A DNA stretch of 64,000 nt from Streptomyces omiyaensis (GCF_014650895.1 NZ_BMVV01000002.1:372001-436000); one strand, 5' to 3'. Numbered from the stretch's first letter, positions 44,613 through 54,985 are shown. Translations and numbers: made by a program. Notes: generated from the sequence alone by a model not told the origin.

Positions 44613-44818
44613 TCCGCTGACCGCCCTTCGGCGCAAAAGGGGTGTCACGTGCTGACTCTCCAGTGACAAGCGTCACGTGGCGCTCGGCGCCTTCCCCTCT
44701 CTTTGTCGGAACCCCATGAAGGCCCGGCCCGAGGCTTTGTCGGCGGCTGACGGTGATCGGGCGTTCACTCCTGGCATAGCGTCGACCTGTCCCGCCCCCT
44801 CACTCCCGCGGAGTACCG

Positions 44819-45412
44819 ATGAGCACCGCCGCCGCCCCCGCCCGCACCCTCCGTACGGGCACCGTCCTGGCCGACCTCCTCCCGGCGAGCCGCGTCCGCG
44901 ACGTGGCCCTCGTCCTCGGCGGCGCCGCCCTCACCGGCCTGGCCGCGCAGATCTCGCTCCCGGTCCCCGGCTCCCCGGTCCCGGTCTCCGGCCAGACCTT
45001 CGCCGCCCTGCTCGTCGGCACCGCCCTCGGCGCCCGCCGCGGCTTCCTCTCCCTCGCCCTCTACGCCGTCGCCGGCATGGCGGGCGTCCCGTGGTTCGCC
45101 CAGGGCTCCTCCGGCTACGCGATGCCGTCCTTCGGCTACATCCTCGGCATGATGCTCGCCGCCACCGTCGTGGGCGCCCTCGCCCGCCGCGGCGCCGACC
45201 GCTCGGTCCTGCGCACCGCCGGCACCATGGCCCTCGGCTCCGCGGTGATCTACGCGGTCGGCGTGCCGTACCTGGCCCTCGCCACCGGCATGAGCCTCGG
45301 CCAGGCGGTCGCCGCGGGCCTGACCCCCTTCCTCATCGGCGACGCCCTCAAGGCCGCGCTCGCCATGGGCGCCCTCCCGGCCGCCTGGAAGCTCGTCGGC
45401 CGCAAGGGCTGA
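44819..45412 (+). CDS. bioY: Biotin transporter BioY
   Basis: This 197-residue integral membrane substrate-binding (S) component captures biotin. It has about six helices. The BioY signature is visible: ISLPVPGSPVPVSGQTFAALLVG (near 45-67, split by a helix), GMAGVPWFA near 86 and GYILG near 104. No energising ATPase or BioN gene lies beside it, so it may work alone or use a shared ECF module. ATG 44819 has GGAG five bases upstream. It sits between amino-acid permease genes by chance or history rather than function. Confidence 0.95.
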   Translation: MSTAAAPARTLRTGTVLADLLPASRVRDVALVLGGAALTGLAAQISLPVPGSPVPVSGQTFAALLVGTALGARRGFLSLALYAVAGMAGVPWFAQGSSGYAMPSFGYILGMMLAATVVGALARRGADRSVLRTAGTMALGSAVIYAVGVPYLALATGMSLGQAVAAGLTPFLIGDALKAALAMGALPAAWKLVGRKG

Positions 45413-45429
45413 CGTCCGCCGGGGCCGTA

Positions 45430-45474
45430 CGCGAAGGGCCCGCCGCTCCCGAGGGGAGCGGCGGGCCCTTCGCG
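45430..45474. terminator. Bidirectional terminator between bioY and permease copy 3
   Basis: A perfect 20-bp stem (45430-45449 with 45455-45474) with a 5-base loop lies between convergent genes. Confidence 0.9.
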
Positions 45475-45486
45475 CGTGCGCGTCGG

Positions 45487-46923
45487 TCAGACGCGGTCGG
45501 CCTTCTTCCCGGTCCGCTCGCGGACCAGCGCGACGGCCAGCACCAGCGCGGCCACGAGCAGCGAGAGCACGACCTGCTCCCGGGCGCTGCCGCCGTCGTA
45601 GAGCATGTAGCCGAGGACGAAGACGATCATGCCGATCGTCGCCCACGTCAGGTACGGGAAGAGCCACATCCTCACGACGAGCTTCTCCGGCGACTCGCGC
45701 AGGATGATCCCGCGCATCCGCAGCTGGGTCACGCAGATGACCAGCCAGACGAAGAGCGCCACCGCGCCGGAGGAGTTCAGCAGGAAGGCGAAGACGGTGT
45801 CCGGCCACTGGTAGTTGAAGAAGACCGCGACGAAGCCGAAGACCACCGACGCGAGGATCGCCGTGCGCGGCACGCCCCGCTTGTCGACCTTGGCGAAGCC
45901 CTTCGGCGCGTCCCCGCGCTGCCCGAGCGAGAAGGCCATCCGGGAGGCCGTGTAGAGGCCCGAGTTGAGGCAGGACAGCACGGCGGTCAGGACGATCACG
46001 TTCATGATCTGGCCGGCGGCCGGGATGCCGATCGAGTCGAGCGCGGCGACGTACGAGCCCTTCTCGGTGATCGAGGGGTCGTTCCACGGCAGCAGCGTCA
46101 GGACGACGAAGATCGAGCCCAGGTAGAAGACGCCGATCCGCCAGATCACGCTGTTGGTCGCCTTGGTCACGGCGCGCTGCGGGTCCTCGGACTCGCCCGC
46201 CGCCAGCGTCACGATCTCGCTGCCCATGAAGGAGAAGACGACCATCAGCACGCCGGTGAGGATCGCGCCCGCGCCCATGGGGAGGAACCCGCCCGCGTCG
46301 GTGAGGTGCGCGAAGCCCGCGCCCGGGTTGTCCGAGCCCGGCAGCACGCCGAAGACGGCGAGCAGGCCGATGGCGACGAAGGCGCCGATGGCGACGACCT
46401 TGATCCCGGCGAACCAGAACTCGAACTCGCCGTAGGAGGCCACCGAGGCCAGGTTGGTCGCGGTGAGCACCACCATGACGATCAGCGCCCAGGCCCACTG
46501 CGGCACCGCCGGGACCCAGCTCTCCAGGATGACCGCGCCCGCGGTCGCCTCGACGGCCAGCACGACCACCCAGAAGAACCAGTACAGCCAGCCGATGGTG
46601 AAGCCCGCCCAGCGGCCGAGCGCCTGGTCGGCGTAGGCCGAGAAGGAGCCGGAGGAGGGGCGCGCGGCGGCCATCTCGCCGAGCATCCGCATCACGAAGA
46701 CGACCATCGCGCCGACGAGCGCGTACGAGAGCAGGATCGCGGGGCCCGCGGCGGCGATGCCGGAGCCGGAGCCGACGAAGAGGCCGGCGCCGATGACACC
46801 GCCGATGGCGATCATCGACAGGTGGCGGTTCTTGAGACCGGCCTTGAGGCCGTCGGACGGCGGGGTCCGACCGGGGTCGCCGGTGCTGTCGCCTTCCTTG
46901 GCGAGGGTCGGCTGCGTGTTCAT
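45487..46923 (-). CDS. APC-family amino acid permease, copy 3
   Basis: This 478-residue, twelve-helix amino acid permease has GLKNRHLSMIAIGGVIGAG near residue 28, SYGEFEFWFAGIKVVAIGAF near 166 and AAGQIMNVIVLTAVLSCLN near 310. It is more distant from copies 1 and 2 than they are from each other by eye. ATG 46923 has AAGGAA seven bases upstream. GABA-permease-type relatives are the closest known. The upstream gap to rpiB (about 215 bases) holds a divergent promoter region. Confidence 0.93.
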   Translation of the reverse strand: MNTQPTLAKEGDSTGDPGRTPPSDGLKAGLKNRHLSMIAIGGVIGAGLFVGSGSGIAAAGPAILLSYALVGAMVVFVMRMLGEMAAARPSSGSFSAYADQALGRWAGFTIGWLYWFFWVVVLAVEATAGAVILESWVPAVPQWAWALIVMVVLTATNLASVASYGEFEFWFAGIKVVAIGAFVAIGLLAVFGVLPGSDNPGAGFAHLTDAGGFLPMGAGAILTGVLMVVFSFMGSEIVTLAAGESEDPQRAVTKATNSVIWRIGVFYLGSIFVVLTLLPWNDPSITEKGSYVAALDSIGIPAAGQIMNVIVLTAVLSCLNSGLYTASRMAFSLGQRGDAPKGFAKVDKRGVPRTAILASVVFGFVAVFFNYQWPDTVFAFLLNSSGAVALFVWLVICVTQLRMRGIILRESPEKLVVRMWLFPYLTWATIGMIVFVLGYMLYDGGSAREQVVLSLLVAALVLAVALVRERTGKKADRV

Positions 46924-47141
46924 GAACGCTTCCTTCGGGTGTGGGGGCGGCTCGGGTCGCGAGCCGGAGCCATGTAACCCGGCGACCGGCCGGTACGGAA
47001 GGTCTTATTCCGGATCGTGATTCAGGACATATGCGGGAGATAAGGTCCAGACCAGCCGGGACGGAGGTCCATGACCCGACGGGACCAAGGTCCCGACCCC
47101 GCCGACGCCTGCCCCGTCCCGGCCGTGCCACACTCGGAACC

Positions 47142-47635
<494 letters not shown>

Positions 47636-47636
<1 letters not shown>

Positions 47637-48445
47637 TGCCCGAAGGGCACACCATCCACCGGCTGGCCGCCGACCACCGCGAGCGGTTCGGCGGCCGGCC
47701 CGTGCGCGTCTCCAGCCCCCAGGGCAAGTTCTCCGACTCCGCCGCCCTCCTCGACGGCGCCACCCTGGAGACCACCGAGGCGCACGGCAAGCACCTCTTC
47801 CTCGGCTTCCCCCGCGACGAGTGGATCCACATCCACCTCGGCCTCTTCGGCAAGGTGACCTTCGGCGACGCCCCCGCGCCCCCGCCGGCCGACACCGTCC
47901 GCCTCCGCCTCGCCAACCCCGAGGCGTACGTCGACCTCCGCGGCCCCACCACCTGCGCGCTCGTCACCGACGACGAGAAGCGGGCGATCCACGCCCGCCT
48001 CGGCCCGGACCCCCTGCGCCCGGCCGACGGCCCCGGCGCCGCCTGGCGCCGGATCTCCAGGTCCCGCACGACGATCGCCGCCCTGCTCATGGACCAGAAG
48101 GTCATCGCCGGCGTCGGCAACGTCTACCGCGCCGAGGTCCTCTTCCGCCACGGCATCGACCCGTACCGCGCGGGCCGGGACCTCACGGCGGGGGAGTGGA
48201 CCGCGATCTGGGACGACCTGAGGGTCCTCATGCGCGAAGGCGTCCGCCTCAACCGCATCGACACCGTCCGCCCCGAGCACACCCCCGAGGCGATGGGCCG
48301 CCCGCCCCGCGTCGACGACCACGGCGGCGAGGTCTACGTCTACCGCCGGGCGCACCAGCCCTGCCACCTCTGCGGCACGCCGGTCCGCACCGCGGACCTG
48401 GCGGCGAGGAACCTCTTCTGGTGCCCCGCCTGCCAGACCCGCTGA
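47636..48445 (+). CDS. Fpg/Nei-family DNA glycosylase/AP lyase
   Basis: This 269-residue repair enzyme excises oxidised bases and nicks abasic DNA. MPEGHTIHR places the catalytic Pro2 and Glu3 at the N-terminus after Met removal. The conserved helix-two-turn-helix segment IAALLMDQKVIAGVGNVYRAE lies near residue 145, and the C-terminal zinc finger has CHLC near 243 and CPAC near 264. GHTIHR rather than the Fpg-type PEVET indicates the Nei side of the family. Its ATG overlaps the rpiB stop. Confidence 0.95.
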
Positions 48446-48481
48446 CCGCGCGCCGCCACCGCTGGAAACCGCGTGCCGCCG

Positions 48482-49711
48482 CTAGAAACCGTGCGGCAGC
48501 CAGGGCGCGACCGGAGTGCCGAAGGCGAGCGACGCCTCCGCGAGCGCCCCGCCCCGCAGTTCGGTGACCCGCCCCGCCGAAGCCAGCGCCGCCAGAGTCG
48601 TACCGCCCAGATAGGCGGACCCCAACTCCCGCACGGACAGGGCGAGATCCGCCGCGTCCGACGTCCGCGCGCACGACGCGCCCTTCGCGTCCCCCGACAG
48701 CCGCCACCGCCCCGCGTTCCACGGGCAGAACGCGTCCTCGACCTCGAACACCACGTCCACCGGCGCCTGGTACGTCCGCGCCTCCAGCGCCGCCCCCACG
48801 TCCACCAGACGCGCGAACAGCGCCTCCCGCACCGTCGGCTCGCACCGCCGCACGTCCGAGACCAGGTGCTGCCAGGCCGCGTCCACCGGCGCGCTGTTCA
48901 CCCGCACCCTCGCCGTCAGGTCCACCGAGCACAGGAACCGCCACAGGGCCGCCTCCGCCGCCCCGTCGAGCCCCATCAGCTCGTGCACGATCACCGAACC
49001 GTCCGCGCCGGCCCAGCCCCACTCCGGCTTGATCGCGTAGTAGGCGTGTCCGACGACCTCGCCGTCCCGCTCCGCCAGCACGCACAGCCGGGGCGAGGCA
49101 CCGTCCCGCGAACCCGGCGGATCGAGCACCGGCAGCCGCTCCCAGCCGGGCCGCCGGGCCAGCATCCCGGGCCGGCGCGGCACCATCCGCGCGTACACCG
49201 CCTCCGTCGCCGCCGAGGACTCCGCGAGCGACGCCATCCGCAGCCCCACCGCGTCCGCCGCGGCCGGCGCGTCGATCCGCACCCGGGTCGTGTCGATCAC
49301 CGCCCGCTGCGCCCAGCTCGCCGCCCCGTAACCGAACCGCCCGTAGATCGCCGGCTCCGAGGCCGTCAGCACCGCCAGGGGCTCGCCCAGCGCCCGCACG
49401 TCGTCGAGCTGCCGGCGCATCATCGAGGTCAGGACCCCCCGCCGCCGATGGGTTCCGGCCACACTCACCATCGTGACGCCCGCGGCCGGAACCGACGCCC
49501 CGCCCGGCACGGTCAGCAGGAACGAGAACGCGCCCGCCGTCGCCACCGCCCGGTCCCCGTCCCAGAGCGCCAGCGACCGCTCGCACTCGGTGAGGTCCCG
49601 CCACAGCGCCCGCTCCTCGGGCTCCTCGTGGATGCCGCCGAAGGCGAGCTCCAGGGCCGCGAACCACCGATCCCACTCCGACGGGTCCAGCACCCGCAGT
49701 TCAGTCGTCAT
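48482..49711 (-). CDS. Eis-like GNAT N-acetyltransferase
   Basis: This 409-residue protein matches the Eis layout of two GNAT domains plus a sterol-carrier-like C-terminal domain. The acetyl-CoA motif VAGTHRRRGVLTSMM lies near residue 85. The Tyr of IYGRFGYGAAS, near 127, corresponds to the Eis general acid. The chain ends in HGF, whose C-terminal carboxylate is used in catalysis in Eis. Known Eis proteins acetylate aminoglycosides at several amines; the native substrate here is unknown. ATG 49711 starts a gene divergent from the phosphatase gene. Confidence 0.92.
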   Translation of the reverse strand: MTTELRVLDPSEWDRWFAALELAFGGIHEEPEERALWRDLTECERSLALWDGDRAVATAGAFSFLLTVPGGASVPAAGVTMVSVAGTHRRRGVLTSMMRRQLDDVRALGEPLAVLTASEPAIYGRFGYGAASWAQRAVIDTTRVRIDAPAAADAVGLRMASLAESSAATEAVYARMVPRRPGMLARRPGWERLPVLDPPGSRDGASPRLCVLAERDGEVVGHAYYAIKPEWGWAGADGSVIVHELMGLDGAAEAALWRFLCSVDLTARVRVNSAPVDAAWQHLVSDVRRCEPTVREALFARLVDVGAALEARTYQAPVDVVFEVEDAFCPWNAGRWRLSGDAKGASCARTSDAADLALSVRELGSAYLGGTTLAALASAGRVTELRGGALAEASLAFGTPVAPWLPHGF

Positions 49712-49817
49712 ATGCCATCGATATCAGCGGTCCCCGCCCGGGGCGACCCGATTTCACGCACCTTGTCACCGGGGTGCCCCTGCACGGAAGCGGCCCCGAT
49801 GGATAGGGTCCAGGCCA

Positions 49818-50960
49818 ATGGCCCACCACGGAGTGAACACGTACGGAGCCCGGTTGCGCAGGCGCGCCCACCGGGCCCGCGTCGCGCTGCGCCGGACCGG
49901 CGTCGACTACTTCCGCGGCGGCACCTCCGACCGCCTCGCGCTCGCCGGACTCCTGCTCACCATCCCCGCCATCGTCTGCGGCACCGTCCTCGACCCGGTC
50001 TGGTGCTCGCCCGCCGCCCTCGTCCTGCCGATCGTGGCCGGCGGCCTGCTGCTGCGGCCCGCCAGCCTCCTCGCTCTGTACGCGGCGGCCGCCGGCGGCC
50101 TGATCGTCGAGTCCGCGATCCTCGGCCCGTACGGCGAGGGGCCCGCCCGCGTCACCCCCGGCACCGTCCTGGTGGTCGCCGCCTGCGGCCTCTTCGGCCT
50201 GCTCATCGCCCAGTTCCGGGCCCGGGTCGGGGTGCCCTGGCGGCGCGGCGGCACCATGCTCTTCGACCTGCGCGAACGACTCCGGGTGCAGAGCGCGCTG
50301 CCCCGGCTGCCGCGCGGCTGGCACCGCGAGATGGCGCTCCGCCCGGCCGGCGGCCAGTCCTTCTCCGGCGACTTCGTCGTCGCCGCCCGCACCCACGGCG
50401 GCCGCACCCTGGAGGTCGTCCTCACCGACGTCTCCGGCAAGGGCATGGACGCGGCCTCCCGCTCCCTGCTGCTCTCCGGCGCCTTCGGCGGCCTGCTCGG
50501 CTCGCTCCCGCCGCACGGCTTCCTGCCCGCCGCCAACGGCTACCTGCTCCGGCAGAACTGGGACGAGGGCTTCGCCACCTCCATCCACCTCGTCCTCGAC
50601 CTGGACTCCGGCGACTACGAGCTCTTCTCCGCCGGCCACCTGCCCGCGCTCCAGCTCCATTCCGGCACCGGCCGCTGGGAGGAGAAGGACGGCGACGGCC
50701 CGCTCCTCGGCGTCTACGACGGCGCCGAGTTCCACCCGGTCAAGGGCACCCTGCACCCCGGCGACGTGCTGATGCTCTTCACCGACGGCCTCGTCGAGGC
50801 CGCCGACCGCGACCTCGCCGAAGGCATCGACCGCCTCACCGGCGAGGCCGACCGCTGCGTCCCCGGCGGTTTCGAGGGCGTCGCCTGGCACCTCATCGAG
50901 GCGGTCGCCAAGGACGTCAACGACGACCGGGCCCTCCTCCTCATCTCCCGCCCGGCGTGA
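49818..50960 (+). CDS. Membrane-bound SpoIIE/PP2C-type serine phosphatase
   Basis: This 380-residue protein has a basic N-terminal tail, four membrane helices (about 40-135) and a cytoplasmic SpoIIE-like PP2C domain (about 165-378). Metal-binding Asp residues lie in GQSFSGDFVVAA and TDVSGKGMDAA, with TDGLVEAAD later. Such phosphatases dephosphorylate anti-anti-sigma factors in partner-switching systems, which are numerous in Streptomyces. The partner is not encoded nearby. ATG 49818 has only a weak site; TAGGGT lies about 10 bases upstream. Confidence 0.92.
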   Translation: MAHHGVNTYGARLRRRAHRARVALRRTGVDYFRGGTSDRLALAGLLLTIPAIVCGTVLDPVWCSPAALVLPIVAGGLLLRPASLLALYAAAAGGLIVESAILGPYGEGPARVTPGTVLVVAACGLFGLLIAQFRARVGVPWRRGGTMLFDLRERLRVQSALPRLPRGWHREMALRPAGGQSFSGDFVVAARTHGGRTLEVVLTDVSGKGMDAASRSLLLSGAFGGLLGSLPPHGFLPAANGYLLRQNWDEGFATSIHLVLDLDSGDYELFSAGHLPALQLHSGTGRWEEKDGDGPLLGVYDGAEFHPVKGTLHPGDVLMLFTDGLVEAADRDLAEGIDRLTGEADRCVPGGFEGVAWHLIEAVAKDVNDDRALLLISRPA

Positions 50961-51098
50961 ACCTCCCGCCCCCGTCGCGCGTCCCACGATTCGTCACCCC
51001 CCGTCGGGGGCAATGGGGTTGGTGGCACGATGGGGGCGCGGGGGTGTCCGGATGCATACCCCGGGCTGGGTAGATACCGACCGAGGGTGTGATCAGTT

Positions 51099-51293
51099 GT
51101 GGCCATTTCACTGTCTGTGGTGTTGCTGTTGGCGATCGTCCTCGTGGTGCTGATCCGGGGCGGCAGCCTCAAGGGAGGGCCCGCCGTGATCGCGGTCCTC
51201 TTCGGCTTCTTCCTCGCGTCCACCGGGATGGCCGACGACATCCAGCGCTTCCTGGACTCGATAACCCAGACGATCGGCTCCATCAAGTTCTGA
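51099..51293 (+). CDS. Small single-span membrane protein, 64 residues
   Basis: GTG 51099 begins a 64-residue protein with two hydrophobic stretches (about 4-19 and 27-42) around a short Gly/Lys loop, and an amphipathic C-terminus DDIQRFLDSITQTIGSIKF. It looks like a membrane-peripheral peptide with one or two spans. I do not recognise a family. Good codon bias and a strong terminator immediately after it support a real gene. The ribosome site is weak (GAGGG at a long distance). Confidence 0.7.
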   Translation: MAISLSVVLLLAIVLVVLIRGGSLKGGPAVIAVLFGFFLASTGMADDIQRFLDSITQTIGSIKF

Positions 51294-51323
51294 CGGGGCC
51301 GGGCCTCCGGGCCCGCCGGAGAA

Positions 51324-51367
51324 CGCCTCAGGGCCCGGACCGTCGAGACGGTCCGGGCCCTGAGGCG
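51324..51367. terminator. Long hairpin between the 64-residue gene and tRNA-Gly
   Basis: A perfect 21-bp stem (51324-51344 with 51347-51367) with a 2-base nominal loop ends six bases from the 3' end of the convergent tRNA gene and should terminate from both sides. Confidence 0.85.
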
Positions 51368-51372
51368 TATGG

Positions 51373-51443
51373 AGCGGGCGACGGGAATCGAACCCGCGTA
51401 GCTAGTTTGGAAGACTAGGGCTCTACCATTGAGCTACGCCCGC
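51373..51443 (-). tRNA. tRNA-Gly (anticodon TCC)
   Basis: A 71-base cloverleaf is readable on the minus strand: acceptor stem GCGGGCG pairing with CGCCCGC, D-arm AGCTCAATGGTAGAGC, anticodon arm with loop CTTCCAA (TCC), and T-arm GCGGGTTCGATTCCCGTC. CCA is not encoded. Confidence 0.97.
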
Positions 51444-51574
51444 ACAGGACGTGCCGCGGGCCGGAAGGCCGGGGCACGGACAGCATCGTAGCCGGTCCGG
51501 AGCCGTCCGTGCACGCCTCCCGAAACAGGGGGCGTCAGAGCGTCCCCGTGCATGTACCCTACGTGTCGCACCGA

Positions 51575-51651
51575 CGGGGTGTGGCGCAGCTTGGTAGCGC
51601 GTCCGCTTTGGGAGCGGAAGGCCGTGGGTTCAAATCCCGCCACCCCGACCA
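51575..51651 (+). tRNA. tRNA-Pro (anticodon TGG)
   Basis: The cloverleaf has acceptor stem CGGGGTG pairing with CACCCCG, D-arm GCGCAGCTTGGTAGCGC, anticodon loop TTTGGGA (TGG), T-arm GTGGGTTCAAATCCCGC, discriminator A and an encoded CCA at 51649-51651. Confidence 0.97.
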
Positions 51652-51836
51652 GCACCATCCCCTTGATCGCCCGGGGTCCCGACCTCGCGGGTTCTTGATC
51701 ACGTTGTGGGCCGGATCCCACGTGCGGTTACTATGCAAGCTGCGTGCCCGTGTGTCTTTCTGACCGGGCCCATCGGCCGGAACCGCCCCGCGCGGCCCGT
51801 CCGGAATCCAGGAATCAGCCACAAGGAGACCGAACC

Positions 51837-53222
51837 GTGAAGAGCGCCGTGGAGACCCTGAACCCGACCCGGGTTCGGCTCACTGTCGAGGTGCCCTTCG
51901 AGGAGCTCAAGGACAGCCTCGACGCGGCGTACAAGAAGATCAACCAGCAGGTCACGGTCAAGGGCTTCCGCAAGGGCAAGATCCCCGCGCGCGTCATCGA
52001 CCAGCGCTTCGGCCGTGGCGCCGTGCTGGAGGAGGCCGTCAACGACGCGCTCCCGAAGTTCTACACCGAGGCCGTGAACGAGGCCGAGGTCAACCCGCTG
52101 GGCCAGCCCGAGGTCGACATCACGGAGCTGAAGGACGGCGAGCTGCTGGCCTTCACCGCCGAGGTCGACGTCCGCCCGACCATCGAGATCCCGGACTACT
52201 CCGGCATCGAGGTCGAGGTCGACGCCATCGAGGTCACCGACGAGGACATCGAGAAGTCGGTGGAGCAGCTCCGCGAGCGCTTCGCCTCCACCAACCCGGT
52301 CGAGCGCGCCGCCGCCGAGGGCGACGTCGTCACCCTCGACCTGACCGCCAAGGTCGACGGCGAGGTGCTGCCCGACGGCGTCGCCGACGGCGTCTCGTAC
52401 ACCATCGGCTCCGGCGAGCTGCTCGACGGCATCGACGCCGCCGTCATCGGCCTGGAGGCCGGCGGCGAGGCCACCTTCACCTCGCAGCTGAAGGGCGGCT
52501 CCGCCGAGGGCAAGGACGCCGAGGTCACCGTCAAGGTCACCGCCGTCGCCGCCCGTGAGCTCCCCGAGCTGGACGACGAGTTCGCGCAGCTGGCGTCCGA
52601 GTTCGACACCCTCGACGAGCTCAAGGCCGACAGCCGCAAGCGCCTCGAGAACATGAAGCAGTTCGACCAGGCCACCCAGGCCCAGGAGCGCGTCCTGGAG
52701 AAGTTCCTGGAGCTGGCGGAGATCCCCGTCCCCGAGAAGCTCCTCGAGGACGAGGTCAACACCCGCAAGCACAACCTGGAGCACCACCAGCTCGGCCAGA
52801 TGGGCCTGAGCCTGGAGAAGTACCTGGAGCTCCAGGGCAAGACGGTCGAGGAGTTCGAGACCGAGACCAAGGAGCAGGCGGTCAAGGGCATCAAGACCCA
52901 GTTCCTCCTCGACGAGCTCGTCTCCAAGGAGGAGCTGAACGTCGAGCAGGACGAGCTCACCGAGCACCTGTTCCGCCGTGCCGCCTCCTCCGGCATGTCC
53001 CCCGACCAGTTCGCCCAGGCCGTCGTCCAGGGCGGCCAGGTGCCGATGCTGGTCGGCGAGGTCGCCCGCGGCAAGGCCCTCGCGGTCGTCGTCGAGGCCG
53101 CCAAGGTCGTCGACACCAACGGCGAGGTCGTCGACCTCTCCGACGACGAGGACGAGGTCGAGGCCGCCGCCGAGACGGTCGAGGCCGTCACCGGCGAGGC
53201 CGAGGTCTCCGAGGAGAAGTAA
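51837..53222 (+). CDS. tig: Trigger factor (ribosome-associated chaperone/prolyl isomerase)
   Basis: This 461-residue chaperone meets nascent chains at the ribosome exit. The ribosome-binding signature GFRKGK lies at residues 43-48, the FKBP-type isomerase domain at about 155-245, and the helical C-terminal chaperone arms at about 250-425. The final 40 residues are strongly acidic ([16 protein letters not shown]). GTG 51837 has AAGGAG eight bases upstream. It precedes the clpP1-clpP2-clpX genes as in many bacteria, but a 19-bp hairpin separates them. Confidence 0.97.
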   Translation: MKSAVETLNPTRVRLTVEVPFEELKDSLDAAYKKINQQVTVKGFRKGKIPARVIDQRFGRGAVLEEAVNDALPKFYTEAVNEAEVNPLGQPEVDITELKDGELLAFTAEVDVRPTIEIPDYSGIEVEVDAIEVTDEDIEKSVEQLRERFASTNPVERAAAEGDVVTLDLTAKVDGEVLPDGVADGVSYTIGSGELLDGIDAAVIGLEAGGEATFTSQLKGGSAEGKDAEVTVKVTAVAARELPELDDEFAQLASEFDTLDELKADSRKRLENMKQFDQATQAQERVLEKFLELAEIPVPEKLLEDEVNTRKHNLEHHQLGQMGLSLEKYLELQGKTVEEFETETKEQAVKGIKTQFLLDELVSKEELNVEQDELTEHLFRRAASSGMSPDQFAQAVVQGGQVPMLVGEVARGKALAVVVEAAKVVDTNGEVVDLSDDEDEVEAAAETVEAVTGEAEVSEEK

Positions 53223-53271
53223 GGCCCCCACCGGGCCGACCGCCGAGGCCCGCGCCTCGCGCTCTCTCGCG

Positions 53272-53313
53272 CCACGGGCCCGGCCGCACAGCAGTGCGGC
53301 CGGGCCCGTGGCC
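53272..53313 (+). terminator. Terminator after tig
   Basis: A perfect 19-bp stem (53272-53290 with 53295-53313) with an AGCA loop lies 50 bases past the tig stop and before the clpP1 promoter region. Confidence 0.85.
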
Positions 53314-53348
53314 GTACGCGGACCTTTTATGCGCCGCCAACTACCTTG

Positions 53349-53362
53349 CGCTCCCAGCGAAC
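53349..53362. promoter_or_regulatory. ClgR-type box upstream of clpP1
   Basis: Read on the minus strand, this is GTTCGC-TGGGA-GCG, matching the recalled ClgR consensus GTTCGC-N5-GCG. It lies about 40 bases before a TAGGGT -10-like element (53401-53406), a suitable position for an activator. Confidence 0.65.
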
Positions 53363-53483
53363 AGTTCGGGAACCGGGATGGCGTTGTCCGACCTGCGCGT
53401 TAGGGTCCATGAATACGGGGGCACTGCCCTCTGAACGAGACGCTGAGACGGCCCGGGGCCGTCGGAGACGAGCAGGTGGATAC

Positions 53484-54101
53484 GTGACGAATCTGAAGCC
53501 TTACGCCGCGGGTGAGCCGTCCATCGGTGGTGGCCTCGGCGACCATGTCTACAACCGACTGCTCGGCGAGCGCATCATCTTCCTCGGCCAGCAGGTCGAC
53601 GACGACATCGCCAACAAGATCACCGCGCAGATGCTCCTCCTCGCCGCCGACCCGGAGAAGGACATCTTCCTGTACATCAACAGCCCCGGTGGCTCCGTGA
53701 CGGCTGGCATGGCCGTCTACGACACCATGCAGTACATCCCGAACGACGTCGTCACCATCGGTATGGGCATGGCGGCCTCGATGGGCCAGTTCCTGCTCAC
53801 CGGCGGCACCCCCGGCAAGCGCTTCGCGCTGCCGAACACCGACATCCTGATGCACCAGGGCTCCGCCGGCATCGGCGGCACCGCCTCCGACATCAAGATC
53901 CAGGCCGAGTACCTCCTTCGCACGAAGAAGCGCATGGCCGAGATCACCGCGCACCACTCCGGCCAGACCGTCGAGGCGATCATCCGCGACGGCGACCGCG
54001 ACCGCTGGTTCACCGCGGAGGAGGCCAAGGACTACGGCCTCATCGACGACATCATCACGCACGCCGCGGGTGTTCCGGGCGGCGGCGGCACGGGCGCCTG
54101 A
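53484..54101 (+). CDS. clpP1: ATP-dependent Clp protease proteolytic subunit 1
   Basis: This 205-residue serine peptidase subunit forms a ring that degrades proteins unfolded by ClpX or ClpC. The catalytic Ser99 is in GMAASMGQF, His124 in LMHQG, and the Asp in DRDRWF near 175. GTG 53484 is chosen because residues downstream match ClpP1 N-termini ([20 protein letters not shown]) and a TAGGGT promoter element lies just before the alternative ATG 53409. ClpP2 follows after a 53-base gap and they probably form one operon under ClgR control. Confidence 0.96.
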   Translation: MTNLKPYAAGEPSIGGGLGDHVYNRLLGERIIFLGQQVDDDIANKITAQMLLLAADPEKDIFLYINSPGGSVTAGMAVYDTMQYIPNDVVTIGMGMAASMGQFLLTGGTPGKRFALPNTDILMHQGSAGIGGTASDIKIQAEYLLRTKKRMAEITAHHSGQTVEAIIRDGDRDRWFTAEEAKDYGLIDDIITHAAGVPGGGGTGA

Positions 54102-54154
54102 GCGCCGGCAGCCCCCCGAAGAGCCCCAGCCCCCCGCCGAACGCCACCAGGACG

Positions 54155-54829
54155 GTGAACACCCAGATGCAGAACAACCTCTCCCCGAGCGGCCTCTACA
54201 CCGGCGCGCCGATGGACAACCGCTACGTCGTCCCGCGCTTCGTCGAGCGCACCTCGCAGGGCATCCGCGAGTACGACCCGTACGCGAAGCTCTTCGAGGA
54301 GCGCGTGATCTTCCTCGGCGTGCAGATCGACGACGCCTCGGCCAACGACGTCATGGCGCAGCTGCTGTGCCTGGAGTCGATGGACCCGGACCGCGACATC
54401 TCGATCTACATCAACAGCCCCGGTGGCTCCTTCACCGCGCTGACGGCGATCTACGACACGATGCAGTTCGTGAAGCCGGACATCCAGACGGTCTGCATGG
54501 GCCAGGCGGCCTCCGCCGCGGCCGTGCTGCTCGCCGCCGGCACCCCCGGCAAGCGGATGGCCCTGCCCAACGCCCGTGTGCTGATCCACCAGCCCTCCGG
54601 CGGCACCGGCCGCGAGCAGCTCTCCGACCTGGAGATCGCCGCCAAGGAGATCCTGCGGATGCGCGACCAGCTGGAGACCATGCTGGCCAAGCACTCCTCC
54701 ACGCCGATCGAGAAGATCCGCGAGGACATCGAGCGCGACAAGATCCTGACGGCCGAGGACGCCCTCGCGTACGGCCTGGTTGACCAGATCGTCTCGACCC
54801 GCAAGAGCACGACCGCCGCGGCACACTGA
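54155..54829 (+). CDS. clpP2: ATP-dependent Clp protease proteolytic subunit 2
   Basis: This 224-residue partner of ClpP1 belongs to the mixed ClpP1P2 peptidase of actinobacteria. The catalytic Ser120 is in [11 protein letters not shown], His145 in LIHQP, and the Asp in ERDKIL near 194. An N-terminal propeptide of about 20-25 residues precedes NRYVVPRF and is normally removed. GTG 54155 is the likely start; ATG 54167 is an alternative and neither ribosome site is ideal. It is followed by clpX after about 155 bases. Confidence 0.96.
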   Translation: MNTQMQNNLSPSGLYTGAPMDNRYVVPRFVERTSQGIREYDPYAKLFEERVIFLGVQIDDASANDVMAQLLCLESMDPDRDISIYINSPGGSFTALTAIYDTMQFVKPDIQTVCMGQAASAAAVLLAAGTPGKRMALPNARVLIHQPSGGTGREQLSDLEIAAKEILRMRDQLETMLAKHSSTPIEKIREDIERDKILTAEDALAYGLVDQIVSTRKSTTAAAH

Positions 54830-54985
54830 CGTCCGGCCTTCCCCTGGCACGGGGCGCGTGGCCGAATCGCGACCATGTGAACCGTGCCAAGGGGGGCCCG
54901 AACAGGGGGCCCGGCAAGGTACCGTCGAATATGAGGCACCAGGAGTCGCTGAACCAAGCACTCCCAGGCGAAGGGGAAGCACCTC

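Noticed and set aside
51373..51651. Integration site of a mobile element at the tRNA genes
   Set aside because: No integrase and no duplicated tRNA 3' end was seen on either side.
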